DNA of 64,000 bases from Embleya hyalina (lineage in GTDB: Bacteria; Actinomycetota; Actinomycetes; Streptomycetales; Streptomycetaceae), in contig NZ_BIFH01000014.1 of NCBI RefSeq assembly GCF_003967355.1, positions 594,442 to 658,441 on the forward strand, given 5' to 3'. Positions 54,332 to 63,397 of this stretch are shown piece by piece. The first letter of the stretch is position 1; the number at the start of each line of letters is the position of its first letter. The position numbers and the translations under genes were made by a program. The notes under the pieces were generated by a model that made no database searches, was not told where the DNA came from, and saw nothing but the letters and a program-made list of their open reading frames with translations.

Positions 54332-54427
54332 ACCAACCGCCGTTTCCACCAACCGCCGCTTTCACCAACGGCCGTTTCCACCAACCGCCTCGGCCACCAG
54401 CCGCCGTGACCACCAACCGCCGTGGCC
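54332..54427. repeat. six 16-bp tandem repeats
   Basis: Imperfect units of ACCAACCGCCGTTTCC in a head-to-tail array upstream of the tRNA-Cys genes. The rest of 54428-54687 has no supported gene. Confidence 0.85.
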
Positions 54428-54687
54428 ATCCCCCGCTGCTGCCCTGTCCGGGCGATCCGGTGGGCCTCCGCACCGGATCGCCCGGCCCCTACGGGGCTGC
54501 GCCGCCGGCCCCCTCCGTCCGGCGACGCATCCTCGAACCGGTCCCGCACCTCTGGATCCCCGTCACGCACGCGTCCCGACGTGCGCAGATCCCACAGGAC
54601 CGACACCGACCCGACCGAAACCGGACCGGCGAACCCCATGAACCCGACGAATCCCACGAACTCCGCGAGTTCGAGGCACCGTCCGGC

Positions 54688-55587
54688 TCACCCCAACGCG
54701 GCCCGATCCTGCGCCGACGCCCACTGCGCGGCAGTCGGCGACGCCGGCGACTCGGGGAATCGCCGCCGCCTGCTCTCCGCCAGCACCGCGAGATCGGTGG
54801 TCTCCCGGAACTCCGGCCGGCTGTACAGGTCACGGGCGTACCCCCACAGGTGGGGGTAGTCCACCAGCGTGCGCCCGTCCTCGGCGATCGCCGCCCGGTA
54901 CGTCTCCGTGAAGCGCACCAGCTTCACCCAGAACCGGACGTCCGAGATGGTCAGCCGATCCCCGAACAGGTAGCGCTTGTCGGCCAGATGCGCGTCGGAG
55001 CGCTCCAGCGTGTGGATCGTCTCGCCCTCCTCCGACGTCCACAGCCCGCCCTTGCGCGCGGCGGTGGCGAAGTCGGTGTCGGTGATGTCGATCGCCTCGC
55101 GCAGATCCTCCGGGTACAGGTCCACGGCCTGCTCGCCGACCGACTCCGGGAAGGCGACGGCGAGATCGTTCGGGATCGAGTCGTAGGCGTTGGACACGAT
55201 CCGCTGTGCCTCGCGATCCCACAGCGTCGGCACCGAGATGTGCCCCGCGTACCCGGGCACGGTCGCCTCGTACGCCTCCCGCAGCAGGGTGAACCCGTTC
55301 ACCGGATCCGGGCCGAACCGCTCCCGGAACGCCCAGCCCCGGGCGTCGCGTTCCTCGTCCACGTACGACGCGCCGACGATCCCGGTGAGACCGCGCGCAT
55401 GTCGCACGATCGCGACGATGTGCGCCCAGGGGCAACCGTGCGCCAGATACACGTGATATCGCCCGGCCTCCGCCGGGAATTCGGCGTCACCGATCGCACC
55501 GGCGAACGGATACTCCGGGTTCGTCGCGCCGTACGGTCCGTAGCGGTCGAGATCGACGGGACTCGCATAACCGAGTTGTGTGGTCAC
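54688..55587 (-). CDS. glutathionyl-hydroquinone reductase-like GST (ECM4/YqjG type)
   Basis: A 299-residue protein with the thioredoxin-fold active site HGCPWAHIV (Cys about 51), ISVPTLWDR and the C-terminal helical domain (LTISDVRFWVKLVRF). Family members reduce glutathionyl- or related thiol-adducts of quinones. AGGAGCAAGTCA precedes GTG 55587, and the start overlaps the upstream oxidoreductase stop by 4 nt, so the two form an operon. Actinomycetes use mycothiol rather than glutathione, so the physiological thiol is unclear. Confidence 0.88.
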   Translation of the reverse strand: MTTQLGYASPVDLDRYGPYGATNPEYPFAGAIGDAEFPAEAGRYHVYLAHGCPWAHIVAIVRHARGLTGIVGASYVDEERDARGWAFRERFGPDPVNGFTLLREAYEATVPGYAGHISVPTLWDREAQRIVSNAYDSIPNDLAVAFPESVGEQAVDLYPEDLREAIDITDTDFATAARKGGLWTSEEGETIHTLERSDAHLADKRYLFGDRLTISDVRFWVKLVRFTETYRAAIAEDGRTLVDYPHLWGYARDLYSRPEFRETTDLAVLAESRRRRFPESPASPTAAQWASAQDRAALG

Positions 55588-57554
55588 TGACTTGCTCCTG
55601 TCACGAGTTCCAACCGATCGCCGCCCGGCTCGCCGGGCGACCTGCCGATCCGTGCCCCGGCCCGGTCGGCGGGACCGTCGACCGCCCGATCCGCCGCCGG
55701 ATCGACGGCCCGCACATGATCCAATACGCTCCGGGCCAACGCGTCGTTGACCCGGAACGACGGTGCGTCGAAGCGGGGCCGGGAAAACCCCGCGCTCCCG
55801 GCACCGCCCGCCACGCCGTGCCCCACCGCGAACCGGTCCGGATGTACCGCGCCCCGCGCGTCGACCAGCCTGCGGTCGTCGGCCCGGGTCGCCAGTCGGC
55901 CGGTCGGATCCGCCGCCGCGTCGCCGCGCGCGGCCAGCCGGCGCAGCAGCGCGTCCCGGGTGCGGGCGAGCGAGGGCTCGGGCAACCGGGCCTCCACCAG
56001 GGCCCGGGTCCGTATTCGCGCCGTCGGCACCGTCGAGCTCGACGCCCACCACCCACCCGCCTCCTCGTCGGCGGTGATCGTCACGTCCTCGCCCAGGAAA
56101 CGCACCACGCCGGCCCGGGCCAGAGCCAACATCTCCTCCAGGCGCGGCCCCGGCGGACCACTGGCCAGGTAGCTGAAGAAGCCGATCAGCCTGGGCAGTT
56201 GCGCCAACGGCCCCGCGCCGTCCTCGCCCCCGTCCTGGAGCCGGAGCAGCACCCCGTACACGCTCAACAACGCGTGTATCACCGCCAGATCCTGGCTGTA
56301 CCCGGGATCGTGCCGCCGGGCCAGATCGCCCTCCAAGTGCGCGTACATCCATTCCTGCAAAGCATCCTCGTCGGCGAACCGCCGTCCCTGCACCGGCCGA
56401 TCCAGCCGCTCCGGGTCGAACCGGTCGGCCGGATCCGGCACCGCTCGGGCGACCACCTCGTCCGGATCCTCCGCCGCCGTGAACTCCGCGTCGAACTCGG
56501 CCCATTCCATCGTGGTGCGCTCGCCGTGCGCGGTGAACAACCGGTGGTAGTGCGCGCCGGCCAACTCCCGCAGGATCAACGGCCACAGGTCCGTCGCCTC
56601 CCGCGCCGCCGCCACGGTGAAGTGCCGGGGGAGCGGCGGCCGTTCGCCCGACCAGGCATAGCCGGTCTTGGACCGGTACGGCACCCCGCGGCGCGACGCG
56701 GCCAGCAACAGCGGCTCGCGCCCCGACGGCCGGTAGCGCAATACACCCTCCGCGTCACGCTCGAACGTACCGCCGCGTCCGTGGCTGAGCCGAACCATCA
56801 GATCGACGAACGCCAACCCGATCCCGCGCACCAACACCGGCTCGCCGGGGCGCAGCGCGTCCAGGTCGAGGTCGGCGGTGTACCCCGTCGGGATGTAGGT
56901 CAGCCCGTGCCGGCGGGCGAACCTGATCCGCTCGCGCTCGTCCGGCGAGGGTTCCACGTCCAGGTGGCCCTGCGCCAGGATCACCGCGTCCACCTGGAGC
57001 GGCGGCCTGCGCCCGGCCAGGTGCACCCGCTGTCGACGCGGTCCGTCGGTGACGTCCACCACCACCGTCTGGTGCACCAGCACCCGTACGTTCGCCGGCG
57101 CACCCGCCACCGATGCCCGAAAGAACCAGGCCAGGTAGGCGCTCAGCAACGGTCGGGACGGAAACGACGTCGGCGTGCACGCGGTCAACTCATCCGCGAA
57201 CGGCGCCAGTTCGTCGGATCCGTCACCCCCGCCCAGCTCCCGGGCGCGGTCCGCGGCCCACTCGGCCAGCGAGGGTCCCGGCCGGATCGGCCCCTCGATC
57301 GTGGATGCCTCGTCGGTGAACAGGGTGATGTCGGAGGCCAACGAATTCGCCCACAGCAGCGGCGACTGGGCCCGCCGCCACACCCGACCCGCACCCGCTG
57401 GGTAGGGGTCGACGACGTGTATGTGCAGCGGGCGGTCGCCGAGGAGTTCGGGCACGTTGGCCAACAGGCGTTCGAGCACGGACGCGCCGCCCGGACCGGC
57501 GCCGACGATGCAGACGGCGACGGGGCGAAGGCGGCCGGACGGATGGTCGGGCAT
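55584..57554 (-). CDS. FAD/NAD(P)-binding oxidoreductase
   Basis: A 656-residue protein. N-terminal FAD-binding Rossmann motif VCIVGAGPGGASVLERLL, a second nucleotide-binding stretch (VLVRGIGLAFVDLMVRL), and LILRELAGAHYHRL typical of the large FAD/NAD(P)-binding family often annotated only by domain. It may be a flavin monooxygenase or reductase. Start ATG 57554 follows GAGGGGAGAG. It is the first gene of the operon with the GST and lies 218 nt downstream of a Cys-codon leader ORF, suggesting a sulfur-linked role. Confidence 0.82.
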   Translation of the reverse strand: MPDHPSGRLRPVAVCIVGAGPGGASVLERLLANVPELLGDRPLHIHVVDPYPAGAGRVWRRAQSPLLWANSLASDITLFTDEASTIEGPIRPGPSLAEWAADRARELGGGDGSDELAPFADELTACTPTSFPSRPLLSAYLAWFFRASVAGAPANVRVLVHQTVVVDVTDGPRRQRVHLAGRRPPLQVDAVILAQGHLDVEPSPDERERIRFARRHGLTYIPTGYTADLDLDALRPGEPVLVRGIGLAFVDLMVRLSHGRGGTFERDAEGVLRYRPSGREPLLLAASRRGVPYRSKTGYAWSGERPPLPRHFTVAAAREATDLWPLILRELAGAHYHRLFTAHGERTTMEWAEFDAEFTAAEDPDEVVARAVPDPADRFDPERLDRPVQGRRFADEDALQEWMYAHLEGDLARRHDPGYSQDLAVIHALLSVYGVLLRLQDGGEDGAGPLAQLPRLIGFFSYLASGPPGPRLEEMLALARAGVVRFLGEDVTITADEEAGGWWASSSTVPTARIRTRALVEARLPEPSLARTRDALLRRLAARGDAAADPTGRLATRADDRRLVDARGAVHPDRFAVGHGVAGGAGSAGFSRPRFDAPSFRVNDALARSVLDHVRAVDPAADRAVDGPADRAGARIGRSPGEPGGDRLELVTGASQ

Positions 57555-57772
57555 GGCTCTCCCCTCGTGGGGCACAGCAGGAGTACACGAACCGGCGCGC
57601 CGGCGTCCGGACGAGGGGACGCCACGCGGCGGCGGTTCGATCGGGTGGGAATCGGGTGGGAGGGGCCTTGCGCCACAAGGCCGGGTGCGCGACCCGGGCG
57701 GGAGCTCAGGAGTCCTCGGGGCGGCGCCGCGAACGGCGGCGCACGGTCACACCGAGGAGCGCGGCGGCGAGG

Positions 57773-57856
57773 TCAGCCGCGCGGACGACACAGCCCGCCG
57801 GCCACACGACACAGGTCGATGGGGCGGCACGACACGAGGAAGAGGTCGGGGCTCAC
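57773..57856 (-). CDS. Cys-rich leader peptide before the FAD/GST operon
   Basis: A 27-codon ORF containing CRPIDLCRVAGGLC, with three Cys codons (TGC, TGT, TGT). It fits the R-x-x-I/V-D-x-x-R-V-x-x-x-x-C pattern of actinobacterial leader peptides that precede sulfur genes. Ribosome stalling at Cys codons when Cys-tRNA is scarce would change expression of the downstream operon. The start overlaps the preceding small ORF (GTGA). Confidence 0.6.
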   Translation of the reverse strand: MSPDLFLVSCRPIDLCRVAGGLCRPRG

Positions 57857-58155
57857 GACGTCGACGCTACGGAGCCGTCCGACGAGTTGTCAACGTCCGA
57901 CAGCCCCGATCGGCTGGTCGCCGCACCTGCGACGATCAGGAAATGCCGTACCGGCGCGACGAGTTCGAGACCCTGGAACACGTAGTGGCAGCCGCGGGAC
58001 ACGGTCGGCGCCGCCGACGCGGCGGCGCACCCGAAGGTGTGCCCCGACCCGAGGCGCCGGACGAGCGCCACCACGTCCGGAAGCGGCACCAGGGCAAGGA
58101 ATCCGCCGCTGGGCAGCGGGTCGAACAACACGATGATCCCCACCGCGACCGGCAC
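57853..58155 (-). CDS. possible 100-residue hypothetical protein
   Basis: The ORF has strongly G/C-ending codons and a hydrophobic N-terminus (VAVGIIVLFDPLPSGGFLAL). It ends with a 4-nt overlap (GTGA) at the start of the leader ORF. No family is recognised and the ribosome site is weak, so it may be a chance frame. The remaining stretch to 58504 shows no other supported gene. Confidence 0.35.
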   Translation of the reverse strand: MPVAVGIIVLFDPLPSGGFLALVPLPDVVALVRRLGSGHTFGCAAASAAPTVSRGCHYVFQGLELVAPVRHFLIVAGAATSRSGLSDVDNSSDGSVASTS

Positions 58156-58504
58156 CGTGACGACGATCCCGTAGAGCTAAGCCCGGACGACCCGGCCCAC
58201 CGAACCGGCCCCGACGCCGCCTCCTGCCGAACGCGGGCCGGCCGAACGCGGGCCGGCCGGCGCGGGGCCGGTCCGGGTCGGGACCGGCCCGGTCCGCGGC
58301 CCGGCGAACGCCGCGCCGCACCCCCACCGACACCGCCCGGCCGGCCGACGAATGCCCGATGCCGAACCACCCCGCCCGCTTCGGACAATTGACCGAGCAC
58401 CGCCCGGCGGGTTAGGTTCCGGACCATCCCGCCGTGGCACTCCGCCACGGCCCAGCGAGGGGAACCCGGTGGCGCACCACGCGCGACGCAGCGACGGGGC
58501 GGTC

Positions 58505-58585
58505 ATGTCCGCCGCCGGTTGGCTGCTGTCCGCCCGCCTCCACATCGACCTCGGGCGTGTCACCAGCGCCGCCTGTTGTCGCTGA
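58505..58585 (+). CDS. Cys-codon leader peptide before the SsuE/monooxygenase operon
   Basis: A 26-residue ORF ending RLHIDLGRVTSAACCR with tandem Cys codons TGT TGT just before Arg and stop, the classic form of a streptomycete sulfur-operon leader. It lies 411 nt before the flavin reductase gene on the same strand. The intervening 58586-58996 contains GC-rich dyads and short direct repeats but no gene; it probably holds the attenuator and/or a promoter. Confidence 0.7.
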   Translation: MSAAGWLLSARLHIDLGRVTSAACCR

Positions 58586-58996
58586 CCGCAGCAGGGGTAC
58601 GAGCACGCGGCCGAGGCCGCGCGGCCGACGCCCGATCGTCCCGGATCGGCGCACCCGATCGACTCGCCGCACACCACCGTCGCCACACTCGGCGCGCCGT
58701 CGAGGCGCACGGGTAGACCCGCCATTCGGCCCCCGCTTCGGCGGCCGAATGGCGGCGAACGCCCCGACGGACACGGCGGACGAGTCGCCACCCGGGTACG
58801 GACGGCCGCCCACGGCCCGACCGACCGCCGCGCACCCCACCAGCCCCGCCCCCGGCATCCGCCCACCCCGGTGCCCCGCGACCCCCGGTGCCCGGCCCGG
58901 TGCCCCCGCGGCCCGGCACCCCACGACCAAGCACCCCACGACCAAGCACCCCCATCCCCGACCCCGCCCCAGAACCACCCGAACCGAGGTAATCCC

Positions 58997-59530
58997 ATGG
59001 CAACCGTCCTGACCGTATGGGGCAGCCCCTCCGCGACCTCCCGCACCGGCGCCGTCGCCCGCCACGTCGCCGCCCGGCTGGCCGCCGACGGGCACGACGT
59101 GTCCACCCTCGCCGTGCGCGACCTGCCCGCCCAGGCCCTCCTGCACGCCGACTTCGCCGACCCCGACCTGCGCGCGGCCCTCGCCCGGGTCGCCGCCGCC
59201 GACGCCCTCGTGATCGCCAGCCCCGTCTACAAGGCCGCCTACAGCGGCGTCCTCAAGACGTTCCTCGACGTGCTCCCGCAATTCGCCCTGCGCGGCAAGG
59301 AGATCCTTCCGGTCCTCACCGGCGGCACCCCCGCACACGTCCTGGCCCTCGACTACGCGCTGCGCCCGGTGCTGACCTCGCTCGGCGCCGACCACGTCGC
59401 GCAGGGCTGGTTCGTACACGAACGCTTCGTCACCGCCGCCGGCGGGATCGAGGCCGAGGGCGTGGCGCCGCTGGAGGAACTCGCCGACGCGTTCTCCACC
59501 CGGCTGCGCCGCCCCGCCGCCGTCGCCTGA
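58997..59530 (+). CDS. ssuE: NAD(P)H-dependent FMN reductase, SsuE-like
   Basis: A 177-residue flavodoxin-like reductase. FMN-binding WGSPSATSRTG at the N-terminus, LVIASPVYKAAYSGVLKTFLD in the middle, and the length all match SsuE. It supplies reduced FMN to two-component monooxygenases, and two such enzymes follow directly. GAGG precedes the ATG at 58997. The first structural gene after the leader peptide. Confidence 0.88.
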   Translation: MATVLTVWGSPSATSRTGAVARHVAARLAADGHDVSTLAVRDLPAQALLHADFADPDLRAALARVAAADALVIASPVYKAAYSGVLKTFLDVLPQFALRGKEILPVLTGGTPAHVLALDYALRPVLTSLGADHVAQGWFVHERFVTAAGGIEAEGVAPLEELADAFSTRLRRPAAVA

Positions 59531-59601
59531 TCCGCGCCGCTCGGCGCCCCGCCCCGCCGACCGGCCCGGTCCGATCCGCCCCTCACCCCAAGGGAGTTCG
59601 C

Positions 59602-60729
59602 ATGACCACCGGCCACCCCCACCTCGGCGTCGCCCTCGACGGCGCGGGCCGTCACCCCGCCGCGTGGCGCTCGCCGCACGCCCGCCCGGCCGACCTGTTC
59701 GACCCGCACTACTGGGTCGCCCTCGCCCGCACCGCCGAACGCGGCCTGCTCGACTTCATCCGCCTGGACGACTCGCTCGGCCCACCGTCCGCCCGGTTGC
59801 CCGGCCGGCTCGACGCGGTCTCGGTGGCCGCGCGCGTGGCGCCGACGACCGCGTCGATCGGCCTGATCCCGGCCGCCACCACCACCCACACCGAGCCGTT
59901 CCACGTCTCCACCGCGATCGCCACCCTCGACCACGTCGGCCGCGGCCGCGCCGGCTGGTGGCCCAAGCCGTCGCGCACCCTTGCCGAGGCTCGCCACTTC
60001 GGCCGCAAACCCGTCGCGCCCGACGGTGAACTCACGGATGAGCAGGGTGAGTTCGTCGACGTCGTCGGTCGGTTGTGGGACAGCTGGGAGGACGACGCGA
60101 TCATCCGCGACATGGCCACCAGTCGTTTCCTGGACCGGGAGAAGTTGCACTACGTCGACTTCGAGGGCACCTACTTCGACGTTCGCGGCCCCTCCATCAC
60201 CCCCCGCCCGCCCCAGGGCCGGCCGGTGATCGGGATCACCGTCGACGGCCCGGACACGCTGGAGATCGCCGCCCGGTTCGCCGACGTGCTGTTCGTCGAC
60301 GCCTCCGGCCCGGACGAGGCCCGACGGCTGCGCGACCGCGCCCACGCGATCGCCGAGGGCAACGACCGCGACCCGGCGGAGCTGCGCGTACTCGCCGAGA
60401 TCACCGTGCACCTGGCCGAGAGCGAACCCCAGGCCCGCCGGCAACGCGCCCTGCTGGACGCGCGCTCGGACGTCCCCGTGCCCGACGGACTCGCCTTCGT
60501 CGGCACCGCCGCCGTCCTCGCCGACCGCATCGCCGCCTGGTACACGGGCAACGCCGTCGACGGCTTCACGCTCGTCCCCGGCGTGCTCCCGTGGGACCTG
60601 GACCGGATCGTCGAGGACCTGGTCCCGATCCTGCGCGACCACGGCCTCGCCCGCACCGCCTACACCGCCGACACCCTGCGCGGCCACCTGGACCTGCCGC
60701 GTCCGGCCAACCGCTACGCCCACACCTGA
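59602..60729 (+). CDS. LLM-class flavin-dependent monooxygenase 1
   Basis: A 375-residue bacterial-luciferase-fold enzyme (HYWVALARTAERGLLDFIRL; ATLDHVGRGRAGWWPK; GRPVIGITVDGPD). It uses FMNH2 and oxygen to oxidise a substrate, here probably an organosulfur compound because of the SsuE neighbour and leader. AAGGGAG precedes the ATG at 59602. Co-directional with ssuE and the next monooxygenase, gaps 71 and 11 nt. Confidence 0.88.
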   Translation: MTTGHPHLGVALDGAGRHPAAWRSPHARPADLFDPHYWVALARTAERGLLDFIRLDDSLGPPSARLPGRLDAVSVAARVAPTTASIGLIPAATTTHTEPFHVSTAIATLDHVGRGRAGWWPKPSRTLAEARHFGRKPVAPDGELTDEQGEFVDVVGRLWDSWEDDAIIRDMATSRFLDREKLHYVDFEGTYFDVRGPSITPRPPQGRPVIGITVDGPDTLEIAARFADVLFVDASGPDEARRLRDRAHAIAEGNDRDPAELRVLAEITVHLAESEPQARRQRALLDARSDVPVPDGLAFVGTAAVLADRIAAWYTGNAVDGFTLVPGVLPWDLDRIVEDLVPILRDHGLARTAYTADTLRGHLDLPRPANRYAHT

Positions 60730-60740
60730 GGAGGGTACGC

Positions 60741-62132
60741 ATGCCCCACTCCCAGCACCCCCGCCACCGCACGCGCATCCACCTCGCCGCCCACTTCCCG
60801 GGCGTGAACAGCACCACCGTGTGGAGCGACCCGCACTCCGGCAGCCAGATCGACTTCGCCTCGTTCGAACACCTCGCCCGCACCGCCGAACGCGGCAGGT
60901 TCGACTTCTTCTTCCTCGCCGAGGGCCAGCGGCTGCGCGAACACCAGGGCCGCATCCTCGAACTCGACGTCGCCGGACGCCCCGACGCGCTCACCGTGCT
61001 GGCGGGCCTGGCCGCGACCACCGACCGCATCGGGCTGGCGGCGACCGCCACCGCCACCTACAACGAGCCGTACGAACTGGCCCGCAGGATCGCCTCGCTC
61101 GACCACCTCAGCGCCGGCCGCGCCGCCTGGAACGTGGTCACCTCGCCCGACGCGTGGACCGGGGAGAACTTCCGCCGCGGCGGCTTCCTGCCCCGCGAGG
61201 AACGCTACGAACGCGCCGCCGAGTTCGTCGAGGCCACCCGCACCCTGTGGGACAGCTGGGCCCCCGACGCACACGTCGCCGACCGCGACACGGGCGTGTT
61301 CGCCGCCGCCGACGCGGGACGATTCGCGCACCACGGACGGCACTTCGGCATCGACGGTCGATTCACCGTGCCGCGCGGCCCGCAGGGCAGGCCGGTGCTG
61401 ATCCAGGCCGGCGACTCCGAGGACGGCCGCGAGTTCGGCGCCGCCTACGCCGACGTGATCTTCTCCCGGCACGGCCACTACGACGCGGGACGCGCCTTCT
61501 ACGCCGACCTGAAGGGCCGCGCCGCCCGACACGGGCGCGGCCCCGACGAGATCAGGATCCTGCCCGCGGTGACCGCCGTCGTCGGCGCCACCGCCGAGGA
61601 GGCGCAGGAGAAGGCCGCCTGGATCCGCCGGCAACAGGTCAGCCCGCGCAACGCGATCCAAAGCGCCGAACAGGTCTGGGGCCGCGACCTGTCCGACCTG
61701 GACCCCGACGGCCCGCTCCCGGACTTCGACCCCGTCGCCGACGGCGCCTCGATCAGCCGCGGCCGGGTCCGCTCCGGCACCGACCCGCTGGAGACCGCCC
61801 GCGCCTGGCGCGAACTCGCGGCGGCCAAGGGAGGTTTGAGCCTGCGCGAGGTGGTGATCGAGATGGCCGCGCACCAGACGTTCATCGGCACCGCCGAACA
61901 CATCGCGGACCGCATGGAGGTGCACGTGCGCGACGGCGCGAGCGACGGCTTCATCCTCGTACCGCACCTGACCCCCACCGGCCTCGACGACTTCGTCGAC
62001 CAGGTGGTGCCCATCCTCCAGGAGCGCGGCGTCTTCCGCGCCGAGTACGAGGGCACCACCCTGCGCGAGCACCTGAACCTGCCCATCCCCGGCCCGGCGG
62101 CCGGCCACCGTCACGACGACGTGGCGGTGTGA
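60741..62132 (+). CDS. NtaA/SnaA/DszA-type flavin-dependent monooxygenase 2
   Basis: A 463-residue luciferase-fold enzyme of the NtaA/SnaA/DszA branch (RFDFFFLAEGQRLREHQG; HLSAGRAAWNVVTSPDAW; NFRRGGFLPREERYERAAEFV; LIQAGDSEDGREFGA). Relatives oxidise sulfones, chelators or other xenobiotics with FMNH2. GAGGAGGG precedes the ATG at 60741. It completes the three-gene reductase/oxygenase operon. Confidence 0.9.
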   Translation: MPHSQHPRHRTRIHLAAHFPGVNSTTVWSDPHSGSQIDFASFEHLARTAERGRFDFFFLAEGQRLREHQGRILELDVAGRPDALTVLAGLAATTDRIGLAATATATYNEPYELARRIASLDHLSAGRAAWNVVTSPDAWTGENFRRGGFLPREERYERAAEFVEATRTLWDSWAPDAHVADRDTGVFAAADAGRFAHHGRHFGIDGRFTVPRGPQGRPVLIQAGDSEDGREFGAAYADVIFSRHGHYDAGRAFYADLKGRAARHGRGPDEIRILPAVTAVVGATAEEAQEKAAWIRRQQVSPRNAIQSAEQVWGRDLSDLDPDGPLPDFDPVADGASISRGRVRSGTDPLETARAWRELAAAKGGLSLREVVIEMAAHQTFIGTAEHIADRMEVHVRDGASDGFILVPHLTPTGLDDFVDQVVPILQERGVFRAEYEGTTLREHLNLPIPGPAAGHRHDDVAV

Positions 62133-62174
62133 GCCCCGGCCCGAAACCGAGGAACCCCCACCGCCCCCGCCGAC

Positions 62175-63119
62175 TCAGCTCCAGTCGTTGAGCGCGATCG
62201 ACACCCCCGAAGCCGCCGGGCCACGACAGTGGCTCCGGTGGTTTCGGGCGATGTGGTCCAGGCGCAGGTTGTCGCGGAACGCCGGGATCAGGTTCAACCG
62301 CCGCGCGTAGGCCCACAGATGCGGGTGCGCCCCGAGCCGGTGCACGTCCGCGGCGTCCAGGTGCCGCTTGTGCACCGCGTCCAGGTGCACGAGGGTCACC
62401 CACAGCTGTACGTCCGCCGAGGTCAGCCGATCGCCCAGCAGGAACGGCCGCACCGCGAGCCGCCGTTCGGCCACCGCCAGAGTGGCCAGCACGGTGTCCA
62501 TCGCCTCCGCCCGCCGCGACCCGGCCGGCGCCCGCCCGGCCCGCTGCGCCGCGTCGGTGACGTCCTCCTCGAACAGGGTGTCCAGCGCGCACAGTTCCTC
62601 GCGCCGATCGGCCGGATACAGGTCCGGCCCGCCCCCGAAGGCGGTGGCCAGGTCGCGCAACACGTGCGGCGCGTGGTTGCTGACGATGCGTCCGCTCCAC
62701 CGGTCCCACAACACCGGCACGCTCACCGGCCCGTCGTAGTGGTACTCGGTCGCCTCGTACGCCTCGCGCAGGAACGCGAACCCGCCGATCGGATCCAGAC
62801 CGTGGCCGTCCCCGTCGCGAAACGCCCAGCCGCGCCCGTCGCGCACCGGGTCCACCAGCGACGTGCCCACCACGTCGCCCAGACCCTTCAGGTCCCGGGT
62901 GATCGCCACCCGCAGCGACTTCGGGCAGGCCATGCACAGGTACAGGTGGAAGCGGTACGGCTCGGCGCGGAACCCGGCGCCGATCCGGCCGCGGAAGCGC
63001 TGCATCGGCGGGCGGATGGTCTCCAGGCCCGGCAGCGGCGACCCGGAGTGGCGGGCCCGGTAGCGCCCGTGGGTGCGGAAGTCGATCGGTCCGGCGGCCT
63101 TCGGGGGTGTCGTGGACAT
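62175..63119 (-). CDS. second glutathionyl-hydroquinone reductase-like GST
   Basis: A 314-residue protein of the same family as the GST at 54688. The active-site region reads LYLCMACPKSLRVAI in place of the usual CPWAHR, keeping the Cys before Pro. Downstream PVSVPVLWDRWSGRIVSN and the helical domain (LTSADVQLWVTLVHLDAVHK) are intact. GAGGGAG precedes the ATG at 63119. A Cys-codon leader ORF lies 101 nt upstream. It is convergent with the monooxygenase operon. Confidence 0.85.
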   Translation of the reverse strand: MSTTPPKAAGPIDFRTHGRYRARHSGSPLPGLETIRPPMQRFRGRIGAGFRAEPYRFHLYLCMACPKSLRVAITRDLKGLGDVVGTSLVDPVRDGRGWAFRDGDGHGLDPIGGFAFLREAYEATEYHYDGPVSVPVLWDRWSGRIVSNHAPHVLRDLATAFGGGPDLYPADRREELCALDTLFEEDVTDAAQRAGRAPAGSRRAEAMDTVLATLAVAERRLAVRPFLLGDRLTSADVQLWVTLVHLDAVHKRHLDAADVHRLGAHPHLWAYARRLNLIPAFRDNLRLDHIARNHRSHCRGPAASGVSIALNDWS

Positions 63120-63220
63120 ACGGGTCTCCCTCGCGCGGGTCGTTGAGTGTGGCAACGGTCGAGACGGCACGGCACGGCGTGGCCCGACCCCGAAATCCGG
63201 GCGGACCGGTGGCGTGAAAC

Positions 63221-63355
63221 TCAGACCGCGCGACAACTCGCGCTGCACACGCGCAGGAAGTCGATGTGGCGGCGGATCAACAGGTGAACGGCGATCAGGA
63301 CCCGCGCCCTCGGCAGAACCGGGCGGGGGCCCGCGTGACACACGCAGCCGTCCAT
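63221..63355 (-). CDS. Cys-codon leader peptide before the second GST
   Basis: An ORF of up to 44 codons ending IRRHIDFLRVCSASCRAV, the most canonical of the three leaders in the window (RRHIDxxRVxSAxC). The true start may be internal. It lies 42 nt after the stop of a same-strand monooxygenase gene and before the GST gene, so expression of the GST may be attenuated independently. Confidence 0.65.
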   Translation of the reverse strand: MDGCVCHAGPRPVLPRARVLIAVHLLIRRHIDFLRVCSASCRAV

Positions 63356-63397
63356 GGCTCGGATTATTCGCGCTGTGGAGCGCCCCCGCAAGGGCCT

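Noticed and set aside
54332-54427. Tandem repeats considered as CRISPR
   Set aside because: The copies are head-to-tail without spacers and degenerate.
55578-58136. Long plus-strand frame opposite the FAD oxidoreductase and GST
   Set aside because: Antisense shadow of genes with clear FAD and GST motifs.
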